From Mantis religiosa (Eukaryota > Arthropoda > Insecta > Mantodea > Mantidae): 64,000 bases of DNA. Every line of letters starts with the position of its first letter. Within the stretch, counting starts at the first letter, position 1. Shown one piece after another: positions 55,351-64,000 of the stretch. The notes under the pieces were generated by a model, which worked only from the letters and a program-made list of their open reading frames with translations, was not told where the DNA came from and made no database searches. A program made the translations under genes and the position numbers. Location: positions 186,769,872 to 186,833,871 of the forward strand of contig CM060953.1 of assembly GCA_030765055.1 (NCBI GenBank). The letters are read 5' to 3'.

Positions 55351-55920
55351 TGACTTTGGGTTCGTAGAATTAAAAGGCCGAGTTGTAGAAATTAAAAATA
55401 TCCTTTATTTTCGTAGAGATACACTTTCCAATTCTCACGTAACAACATTACATCACATAATAACACAATCTTCCAAGGTCGATGACAATAACAAACCGTG
55501 ACAGCTGATTACATTAGCTCTCGTTACAACAACACTCTTTGTTACACAACTTTCTTTTGAACAACAACACTCTCAGCTGTTCTCTGCTTACTCTCTTTAC
55601 AACTAACTTTGCTAAATACCTAATTCGTAATTCTAGATTGTTCTACAATAAGCCAGAACCCGAACAATCTCTATCAGTCCAGAAATTGCCGGAAGAATAA
55701 AGAAACCAAATATTCTATCACATTCCAGAAGCGTAACTTAATCTATGACGGCGAGTCCTTTACCTCAGTTATCTCTGCTTGCCGGCGTTTGTTTACAATA
55801 GCCGCGCTATCATTTACTGCTTAGCAATGCTCATTATTACCATGAAACTTTATCCGCCGACTGTTTTCTTATTTGTGCCGAAATTTTTATGCCTGTTGCC
55901 GTGACAATATTATAACAATT
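55351..55920. repeat. LTR-like interspersed repeat, copy 2
   Basis: It starts TGTGACTTTGGGTTCGTAG like the sequence at 32141 and keeps the same order for about 100 bp before diverging. It contains CA-rich stretches (TTACAACAACACTC). The downstream limit is uncertain, and no matching duplication was found. Confidence 0.33.
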
Positions 55921-56024
55921 CATTGCGACGTAACCACTGTGATGAATAACATTATTGGTTGGCATGTATGTGTGAAAGTATATCTGAAATTACTAAGAAC
56001 TTAAACGTAAACATTTGACATGAC

Positions 56025-56528
56025 GTGATAGAAGAAATATGTACTTTGAATAAGCCAAGGTGTATGTTAAATTCGATGAGAGGAAACGATAAACTTCTTG
56101 CTAGTCTTGCAGAACGTTTCTGGTCACATTATATCTTTGTTTATGAATTCGTAATCTCTATTTATTCTAGACTTCAAAGCAGCATTATTCAGTTACTCTT
56201 GCATGAAAAAGTGTATCAGCTAGATCAATGAGACGCGATCCACCTTCCCCCTTACTATTGATAGAACAATGCAATTGGGTTACTGTGGGCACAAATTATG
56301 TTGCCTACAGAAATAATATTCTTAAACTGACTGGCGTTGAACGACTTATTCACGAAGAAATTGACAAGGAACACAACAACACTGGGAAAAGAGTGTGAGA
56401 CATGAGATAAACTACAAGAAGGCGACTTTTGGAAATAAATACCACGTAACGAGATTTTGGAACCTATCATCATAAATATGCAGTACTCAGACGTTGAAGA
56501 CAATGAAAATGACGAATTATCTCTTAAC
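56025..56528 (+). other. Weak coding-like segment ending in a splice-donor match
   Basis: Open stretches in three frames (CNWVTVGTNYVAYRNNILKL with ERLIHEEIDKEHN at 56266-56390, then MQYSDVEDNENDELSLN at 56478-56528) end at AAC followed by GTAAGT, a consensus donor. Frame breaks separate them. This could be a decayed host gene or transposon ORF, or chance. No family is recognised. Confidence 0.2.
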
Positions 56529-57539
56529 GTAAGTAACATTCACAGCTATACGGATGCACCGCTGGTATTCTCGTTGGATTAGAAAAATAAGTAATTCATA
56601 AACTATCATTAATTTTATACTAAATATATAAACCATTTGCGTAATATAGTATATCCACGTTGCAATTGTGATTTCAACAACTGCATTATTATAAAACTTT
56701 GGAAAATTCAGTTTGCTTTCCCTTTCGTATAGCACCACGAACACTCGCAAGTGTGCGAGAAAGAGGGAAATATAAAAAGATTGGGGATAACGAGGTGGCA
56801 ACGCTGAAGGCTCTAACGCATCTGATTCGTTACAGGCGAGAACTCTTCCCATTAGAAACACATAATAAAGCATGTAGCGTAAAGAAAACCGTTAAATCTT
56901 TTTCCTACTGGTGGATGCCCCAAGGGGGAAAACTGCACATATAAAGAAATATATGCTAGCCTATATCTATATGTAAACATTATTTTCTTGTCAAACCTGA
57001 GCCTTTGGGACAGAAAATCGAAACAGATCATCAAAACAAATTGCTAACATGAATGTGACAGTCATTCTTCATGAGTCGTTCTCTGAGGCGAGGACCTGTC
57101 GGATAACAGAGATCGAATAAGGTGAAAGAAAAAGGAAAAATAAGAGATCACGAGTGGAACCCCTTTGGGCTTACCTAGCCACGCACTTCGTGTCTTTCGT
57201 TCTTAACTTCTCCCTGCTATCTCCATGTTTCTTGGAAGCTTCCGAGATTATCTCACGAAAACGATTTAAGCCCTGCCAGTTGTCTGGAATATTAAACCAC
57301 TCCACTTGCAATAATGCGGCAACTTCCTGCGACTAAAACAAAACGCTATCTCATATATTAAGAAACAAAATGTATAATTCTCATTTAAACTTATATTTCC
57401 CTCTCAACTCTCGGGGTAAGAATAGTCTTTGTTTTCCCATTTCTTCTTTACTGTATCTTTATCTGTAACACTTGCATGCTTTGTTTTCGAACGTTAATCT
57501 AACCTCCCTAAATATAAGTTATGGTTTCTACTTAATATT
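56529..57539. other. No recognised gene
   Basis: AT-rich. A plus-strand frame near 56699-56944 has no known motif. It ends at the first diverged monomer of the second SINE-tail array. Confidence 0.45.
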
Positions 57540-59170
57540 TTATTCAATTTACGTCCTTCAACCTTAAGTCTTAACAGACGAAGAATGGAATGATGATCAA
57601 ATGAGTACAGGGTACATAGAGCTTAGAGTTATCAGACATTTATCTTTCAGGATAAAGCAAACCTCCAACGTTAAGTCATATCGAACGATAAATGAAATGA
57701 TGTACAAATGAGTACAGGGTACATAGAGCTTAGAGTTACCAGACATTCATCTTTCACGATAAGGGAAAATCTCCAAAGTTAAGTCATATCGGACGATGAA
57801 CGAAATGATGTTCAAATGAGTACAGGGTACATAGAGCTTAGAGTTACCTCAGATTTATCTTTTAGGATAAGTGAAGACCTCCAACGTTAAGTCATATCGG
57901 ACGATGAATGAAATTATGTACAAATGAGCACAGTGTACATAGAGCTTAGAGCTACCAGACATTCATCTTTAAGGATTTGGGAAAACCTCCAACGTTAACT
58001 CCTATCAGACGATGAATGAAATGATGTTGAAATGAGTACAGGGTACATAGAGCTTAGAGCTACCAGACATTCATCTTTCAGGATTTGGGAAAGACCTACA
58101 GCGTTAAGTCCTATCACACGATGAATGAGATGATGTTGAAATGAATACAGGGTACATAGAGCTTAGAGTTACCAGACATTCATCTTTCAGGATAAGGGAA
58201 AACCTCCAACGTTAAATCATATCGGACGATGAATGAAATGATGTTCAAATGAGTACAGGGTACATAGAGCTTAGAGTTACCAGACATTCATTTTTCACGG
58301 TAAGGGAAAACCGCCAACGTTAAGTCATATCGGACAATGAATGAAATGATGTTCAAATGAGTACAGGGTACATAGAGCTTAGAGTTACCAGACATTCATT
58401 TTTCACGGTAAGGGAAAACCGCCAACGTTAAGTCATATCGGACAATGAATGAAATGGTGTTCAAATGAGTACAGGGTACATAGAGCTTAGAGTTACCAGA
58501 CATTCATTTTTCGCGGTAAGGGAAAATCTCCAACGTTAATTCATATCGGATGATGAATGAAATGGTGTTCAAATGAGTACAGGGTACATAGAGCTTAGAG
58601 TTACCAGAAATTCATCTTTCAGGATAAGAGAAAACCTCCAACGTTAAGTCCTATCACACGATGAATGAGATGATGTTCAAATGAGTACATGGTACATAGA
58701 GCTTAGAGTTACCGGACATTCATCTTTCACGATAAAGGAAAACCTCCAACGTTAAGTCATATCGGACGATGAATGAAATGATGTTCAAATGAGTACAGGG
58801 TACATAGAGCTTAGAGTTACCGGACATTCATCTTTCACGATAAAGGAAAACCTCCAACGTTAAGTCATATCGGATGATGAATGAAATGATGTTCAAATGA
58901 GTACAGGGTATATAGAGCTTAGAGTTACCGGACATTGATCTTTCACGATAAAGGAAAACCTCCAACGTTAAGTCATATCGGACGAGGAATGAAATGGTGT
59001 TCAAATGAGTACAGGGTACATAGAGCTAAGGGTTACCAGAGATTCATCTTTCAGGATAAGGGAAAACCTCCAACGTTAAGTCATATCGGACGATGAATGA
59101 AATGATGTTCAAATGAGTACGGGGTACATAGAGCTTGAGTTACCAGATATTCATCTTTCAAGATAAGGGA
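57540..59170 (-). repeat. 108-bp SINE-tail satellite, second array (about 15 copies)
   Basis: Same monomer and period as 25170-29325, with the same internal join (GGGAAAACC to TCCAACGTTAAG). Copies are more diverged than in the first array, with private variants such as CATTTTTCACGGTAAGG in neighbouring units (58290 and 58398), so it turned over separately. It abuts a SINE head at 59170. Confidence 0.94.
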
Positions 59171-59265
59171 AAACACCGGATAGCGCACCCTGGTCGAAAT
59201 TATAACTCTGGACTTCTTGAACGTCAAGGAGGCTACCACCTACAGAGGGAGCTCTGCTCAATTTA
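59171..59265 (-). mobile_element. Decayed SINE head joined to the second array
   Basis: On the plus strand GGGAAAACACCGGATAGCGC is followed by CACCCT and by GGACTTCTTGAACGTCAAGG with CTACCACC. This is the reverse complement of the intact SINE's linker and tRNA-like head with a short deletion. As at 29320, one head stands at the same end of the array. Confidence 0.7.
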
Positions 59266-60540
59266 CAATATAACCTAAACGTTTTCCAAGTTTAAGATGA
59301 ATCAACTAAAGCAAAGAAAACATAAAGTTTATTTTATTAAAGTTCAGAGAGAATTCTAATTTTATCATAGGTTTAAGTTTGACTCATGTAGTATTTGATT
59401 ATTATTGTAATTGTTTTATTTTGTTTATTTTCTTTTTATATCACTTACTATGGAAGTAATGGAGGTGGTTGTTTCGCATCCAAAAGATCAGTTTCAATAT
59501 TTCATTAGAATTTCTCTTTTGGAAGTCCAGCCAATCCAACTGTTAACAACATAACTTAAAATTTTAAAGCTGTAAGAATATTTTAAGCCATTATTTTCCA
59601 GAAAATAATTAAATTTTGAGATTTTCTTCACATCAAATTGCCTTTGCATGGGAATGATTTCGTTTTGTTGTTTTTTCAAAACAGCTGTAACGAAGATATT
59701 GACGTGACAATATACCTAAATCAATTACATGCGAATATACTCTGAAGTATGCGCCTTCTTTTTTTCTTTCTTTGTTTTTTTGGGTTCAGGGAATATCGCT
59801 TACTCTTAGTAACAAATAAGCATCAGTAAGATTTATGGATTCATTTGTTATGTAATCTGACGCATATCCCAAACATTAACCACATCAATTTTTATCTCTG
59901 ATATCTGCTGTCAAATTTTCTGGATCGCTTCTTCCTTCACAGCAAGAAAGTAATTAAATTAAGTGGATCCTAACGATGGTATTCAGTGACATAAATGGTG
60001 CAATGGCGTAGCGATCATATTGTTGGCTGCTGGCCCAGTGTTCACTTTCGATTGTGTCAAGCAGTCTGGCTGAGGTTTCACTCCGGAATCACATTCAGAG
60101 ATCTTTATAAGGACTACAACTTTATTTGCTCACATATTTTATTGGCTCGTTGATATTCTGATACGACTTATAGTTAAAGGGAATGAGAGAAAAAGAAATC
60201 TGCAAACAGTTGTGATATTAGTACATAAGAGGAACTGGAAGATTGCAAAAATATTATGGGGCATTAAGAAGAAATACGAGCACTCAAAGACTGGTGGATT
60301 ATTGGCGGTGAAAACACACACTGTAAGTAATACAAGAAACTGGAAAGATGTTGAAAGAATGCCAGATAGCAGAGTTACTAAACAAATAATGTAAATTATC
60401 CTAAAGGAAGGACATTGGCTCACAGACCGAGGAAACGATAGCTGGAAGTCTTTAAAGGGTGGAATGGGCACTTACTTCCCTATATCCTGAAGTAAAGAAC
60501 ATATCATATTGTGACACTGAAGCATGAAGTAAACGAAAAC
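59266..60540. other. No recognised gene
   Basis: AT-rich DNA with short frames and no motifs on either strand. Confidence 0.5.
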
Positions 60541-60650
60541 TACGAGGGCTGTCCAAAAGGTAATGATCATAACTTTTACGTCATAATTTTTCGCACTTAA
60601 ATTCAATCTTATTATATCCTGATTAATTAAAGCCAACCGAAAAATTCAAT

Positions 60651-60723
60651 GTCATGGCCGGGATTTGAACCACGGATCTACTGGTTTCCGTCCAGTCGCT
60701 CTGACCCTTGAGCTACCATGGTC
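60651..60723 (-). tRNA. tRNA-like sequence, copy 1 (probably not functional)
   Basis: Minus strand: acceptor-like ends (GACCATGG and CCATGAC), D-arm GCTC with GAGC, anticodon stem ACTGG/CCAGT around loop ACGGAAA, and box B GGTTCAAATCC. The T-stem has two mismatches, and position 33 is C instead of U, so a working tRNA is unlikely. Confidence 0.4.
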
Positions 60724-60962
60724 AACGTGCCTTCCCGACATTAAATTCTCCAATTGACTCATTATATTTCCCGGTGGACCACTTAAGACTCTCATATTTG
60801 AGACAACTACTTGTGGCGACTTACTATTGTAAGTACTTAATTTCCAGGATTAAATGTAAATTTATATTGAGGGATTAATCCTTAAATAATTAATCCTTTT
60901 AAATACATTACTCCGGAATATGGGTGATTTTTTATTAATTAGAGTCAACCGAAAAATTCAAT

Positions 60963-61035
60963 GCCATGGCCGGGATTTGAACCACGGATCTACTGGTTTC
61001 CGTCCAGTCGCTCTGACCCTTGAGCTACCATGGCC
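60963..61035 (-). tRNA. tRNA-like sequence, copy 2 (probably not functional)
   Basis: Same as copy 1 at a distance of 312 bp, but with a perfect seven-base acceptor pairing GCCATGG/CCATGGC. The same T-stem mismatches and C33 are kept, so the fault predates the tandem copies. Confidence 0.4.
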
Positions 61036-61274
61036 AACGTGACTTTCCGACATTAAATTCTCCAATTGACTCATTATATTTCCCGGTGGACCACTTAAGA
61101 CTCTCATATTTGAGACAACTACTTGTGGCGACTTACTATAGTAAGTACTTAATTTCCAGGATTAAATGTAAAGTTATATTGAGGAATTAATCCTTAAATA
61201 ATTAATCCTTTTAAATACATTACTCCGGTATATGGGTGATTTTTGATTAATTAGAGCCAACCGAAAAATTCAAT

Positions 61275-61347
61275 GCCATGGCCGGGATTTGAACCACGGA
61301 TCTACTGGTTTCCGTCCAGTGGCCCTGACCCTTGAACTACCATGGTC
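61275..61347 (-). tRNA. tRNA-like sequence, copy 3 (probably not functional)
   Basis: Third copy, 312 bp further on. Two changes disturb the D-arm (TAGTTCAAGGG and GGGCC on the minus strand). Box B is intact. Confidence 0.35.
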
Positions 61348-61559
61348 AACGTGCCTTCCCGACATTAAATTCTCCAATTGACTCATTATATTTCCCGGTG
61401 GACCACTTAAGACTCTCATATTTGAGACAACTACTTGTGGCTATCCTGTTAGCTAAATATGAAACAAACACGCCGTAGTAGTTTCATTGTTGGTACTCCT
61501 GGTTCTCGCCTGTGAGAACCGGCAAGTTCAAACATGTTTCAGTATCGCCTACCACTACA

Positions 61560-62640
61560 ATGGAGGTAACACGCGAGGAACAAAATGCGGCTTTGAAATT
61601 CTGCTTTCGTCTCAACAAATCTTCAGTTGAGGTCTATACAATGTTACAGGAGGCCTATGGCGAGTCTGTTCTTCCCTACAACACAGCCCGAAGGCGGTTT
61701 AAAATGTTTAAAGATGGGAGACAATCAATTTCAAAGGAAGGTGGACCCGATGCTCCAGTTACTGCTCTTACGGAAGAAAACATCAATACAGCTGCTGTCA
61801 TTGTGAGAGAGGATCGACGAATTACCTTAAGATTCATTTCTTAAATACTGAAAATTTCATTGGGAGCCACCCACACGTTGGTGACAGAAACATTACACAT
61901 GAGACGTGTATGTGCGCGATGGGTTCCAAGACTGTTGATTCCTTAACAAAAGGACATTCCCATCCAGGTCTGCATGCAGTTAAAGTTCATGTTAGAGGAA
62001 GATCAGGAATTTCTTTTATATGTAATCACTGCTGATGAGACTTGGCTACATCATTGTGATCCTGAGAGCAAACAGCAAAGCTCAGTGTGGAAATCTCCTT
62101 CATCACCAACCCCCAAAAAAGCAAAAATGGTTGCTTCTGCTGGGAAAGTAATGCTCATCTCGTTCTTTGATATTCATGGAATGGTTTATCGGTATGTTGT
62201 ACCTGCACACACATCAGTAACTGGACAATACTACAGGGATGTCTTGAAAACATTGCAAGTCCATATCAAGCGCAAAATATCACATTTCCGTGAAGCAGGC
62301 TGAATGCTGCATCACGATAATGCGCGGCCGCATATTGCCAATGTTGTTGCTGAATATCTTGCAAAAATCAACGTGAAGTGCATCGCTCACCCTCCCTATA
62401 GTCCGGATTTAGCCCCATGTGACTTTGTCTATTCCCTAACTTGAAGAAACGCCTTCGTGGGAGGCATTATCCATCATCAGAAGCGGTGGTGAAGGCTGAG
62501 GAGGCGATTTTGAAGGATCTCTCAAAAAATGGCTTCCAGCATGTCTTTGAAGACTGGTAGAAACACTGGGACAAGTGCATCGCATTCAGCGGAGACTATT
62601 TTGAGAAGGACCATCAAAATTATGAGGATGAGTGAAGGTA
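61560..62640 (+). pseudogene. Mariner transposase (DD34D), several lesions
   Basis: Starts MEVTREEQNAALKFCFRLNK. The first helix-turn-helix lies within SSVEVYTMLQEAYGES and RRRFKMFKDGRQSI; the second region, RRITLRFIS, is followed by a stop. ARWVPRLL comes next, then TADETWLHHCDPESKQQSS with the first Asp, HHDNARPHIANVVAEYLAK with the second, and YSPDLAPCDF with the third. Second and third Asp are 34 residues apart, as usual for mariner. Stops follow VPRLLIP and FREAG, and a frameshift follows the third Asp. It belongs to the group with the protein GVQW3-like N-terminal domain. Confidence 0.88.
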
Positions 62641-62686
62641 CGTTGTCAAAAAAATTGTGATCATTCTTTATTGAACAGCCCTTGTA

Positions 62687-62910
62687 AGAGTAAATTAATC
62701 AGTTTAAAATGTCCTTATCATTCTGTTAACTGTTAACGCTATGCAGCCGTGGAATTGTTGCTTTTAATTCCCCTGATATTAATGTCGCATATTGTGTGCT
62801 ACGATTTTCCCATCTCTGATAAATACGTTAAACCAGAGAGCACAAAAAATATTTACTGCCAATCTCGTTGCAGAGACAAAAAAAAAAGTTTACGAAATCA
62901 GATTTTGTAA
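62687..62910. other. Unassigned sequence before the gap
   Basis: 224 bp after the mariner, AT-rich, no motif. Confidence 0.4.
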
Positions 62911-63910
62911 NNNNNNNNNNNNNNNNNNNNNNNNNNNNNNNNNNNNNNNNNNNNNNNNNNNNNNNNNNNNNNNNNNNNNNNNNNNNNNNNNNNNNNNNNN
63001 NNNNNNNNNNNNNNNNNNNNNNNNNNNNNNNNNNNNNNNNNNNNNNNNNNNNNNNNNNNNNNNNNNNNNNNNNNNNNNNNNNNNNNNNNNNNNNNNNNNN
63101 NNNNNNNNNNNNNNNNNNNNNNNNNNNNNNNNNNNNNNNNNNNNNNNNNNNNNNNNNNNNNNNNNNNNNNNNNNNNNNNNNNNNNNNNNNNNNNNNNNNN
63201 NNNNNNNNNNNNNNNNNNNNNNNNNNNNNNNNNNNNNNNNNNNNNNNNNNNNNNNNNNNNNNNNNNNNNNNNNNNNNNNNNNNNNNNNNNNNNNNNNNNN
63301 NNNNNNNNNNNNNNNNNNNNNNNNNNNNNNNNNNNNNNNNNNNNNNNNNNNNNNNNNNNNNNNNNNNNNNNNNNNNNNNNNNNNNNNNNNNNNNNNNNNN
63401 NNNNNNNNNNNNNNNNNNNNNNNNNNNNNNNNNNNNNNNNNNNNNNNNNNNNNNNNNNNNNNNNNNNNNNNNNNNNNNNNNNNNNNNNNNNNNNNNNNNN
63501 NNNNNNNNNNNNNNNNNNNNNNNNNNNNNNNNNNNNNNNNNNNNNNNNNNNNNNNNNNNNNNNNNNNNNNNNNNNNNNNNNNNNNNNNNNNNNNNNNNNN
63601 NNNNNNNNNNNNNNNNNNNNNNNNNNNNNNNNNNNNNNNNNNNNNNNNNNNNNNNNNNNNNNNNNNNNNNNNNNNNNNNNNNNNNNNNNNNNNNNNNNNN
63701 NNNNNNNNNNNNNNNNNNNNNNNNNNNNNNNNNNNNNNNNNNNNNNNNNNNNNNNNNNNNNNNNNNNNNNNNNNNNNNNNNNNNNNNNNNNNNNNNNNNN
63801 NNNNNNNNNNNNNNNNNNNNNNNNNNNNNNNNNNNNNNNNNNNNNNNNNNNNNNNNNNNNNNNNNNNNNNNNNNNNNNNNNNNNNNNNNNNNNNNNNNNN
63901 NNNNNNNNNN
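62911..63910. other. Assembly gap of exactly 1000 N
   Basis: A run of 1000 undetermined bases, a round number, so its true length is probably unknown. Long open frames running through it are artefacts of N. Confidence 0.99.
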
Positions 63911-64000
63911 AAGAAGTTTTGTTTACTTTATTTTATAAATCTTATATAATAATTGTAAATTTATTTTTTATTCTTTATTTTTATAAATTTATCTGTAAAT

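Larger units (their letters stand above)
60622..61441 (-). mobile_element. A-B-A-B-A element with a tRNA-like sequence in each A unit
   Basis: Three A units of about 196 bp (each containing a tRNA-like sequence and ending CAACTACTTGTGGC) are separated by two B units of about 116 bp; the full period is 312 bp. The outer ends coincide with A units, and the block is flanked by a 7-bp duplication TATCCTG (60615-60621 and 61442-61448) in the host mariner. Copies are about 95% alike. It has no ORF. The structure looks like short terminal direct repeats around a short spacer, with one extra round. Confidence 0.75.
60541..62686 (+). mobile_element. Mariner carrying an 820-bp insertion
   Basis: The ends are TACGAGGGCTGTCCAAAAGG and, reverse-complemented, TACAAGGGCTGTTCAATAAA. 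Without the insertion it would be about 1.33 kb, the normal mariner size. Same family as 37478-38370. The insertion lies in the 5' UTR at 60622-61441, after TATCCTG, which is duplicated. Confidence 0.88.

Noticed and set aside
60651..61347. Cluster of three working tRNA genes
   Set aside because: T-stem mismatches and C at position 33 are shared by all copies, and the copies are part of a 312-bp repeated mobile unit.
62792..63949. Long open frames across the N run
   Set aside because: Undetermined bases hide stops; no real coding sequence.

Overview
The window reads as heterochromatin-like, transposon-saturated DNA from an animal, most likely an insect. The evidence is the element mix: DD34D mariners, Tc1, PIF/Harbinger with a Myb-like partner, hAT, a Penelope GIY-YIG fragment, jockey/I-like and CR1-like LINEs, Gypsy remnants and a tRNA-headed SINE. 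The order cannot be fixed from sequence alone. No complete host protein-coding gene is visible. The only host-gene hint is one 87-nt candidate exon at 17013-17099 (minus). Nothing prokaryotic is present: no operons, CRISPR or phage genes. A 1000-base assembly gap lies at 62911-63910.

Layout. 1-205: degenerate SINE. 896-10057: a 140-bp satellite split by a nearly full-length RNase-H LINE (2175-7838) with a 14-bp target-site duplication (TSD). 11512-16500: a mariner whose transposase C-terminus has expanded into about 46 copies of 85 bp. 17404-17745: Penelope fragment. 17931-21317: a foldback mariner with its first helix-turn-helix expanded as 105-bp repeats in two opposed arms. 22050-24275: two LINE fragments, one cut by a ~530-bp retroposon. 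25170-29432: a SINE whose tail has expanded into about 38 copies of 108 bp. 30918-38370: a graveyard of Gypsy, Tc1, LINE and mariner pieces, including an ORF1-only retroposon inside a Tc1 and a tRNA-Phe-like locus. 39084-41736: a Harbinger remnant holding a 95-bp array. 41737-42730: LINE plus retroposon. 43330-44117: hAT. 44905-45650: 145-bp array. 47414-48467: mariner. 49812-54692: a Harbinger nest up to four levels deep. 57540-59265: a second SINE-tail array. 60541-62686: a mariner carrying an A-B-A-B-A element with a tRNA-like sequence in each A unit.

The unifying theme is that several tandem arrays are not independent satellites. They are internal pieces of transposable elements amplified in place: mariner C-terminus, mariner helix-turn-helix, Harbinger transposase 5' part and SINE tail (twice). 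Period lengths are similar (85-108 bp) and array ends still join the parent element. In the two mariner cases short sequence matches one period apart in the parent gene could have seeded the expansion. A second theme is an undescribed-looking ~500-540 bp retroposon present four times, each time with a 13-16 bp TSD. All element identifications are by reading of motifs; no database search was done.
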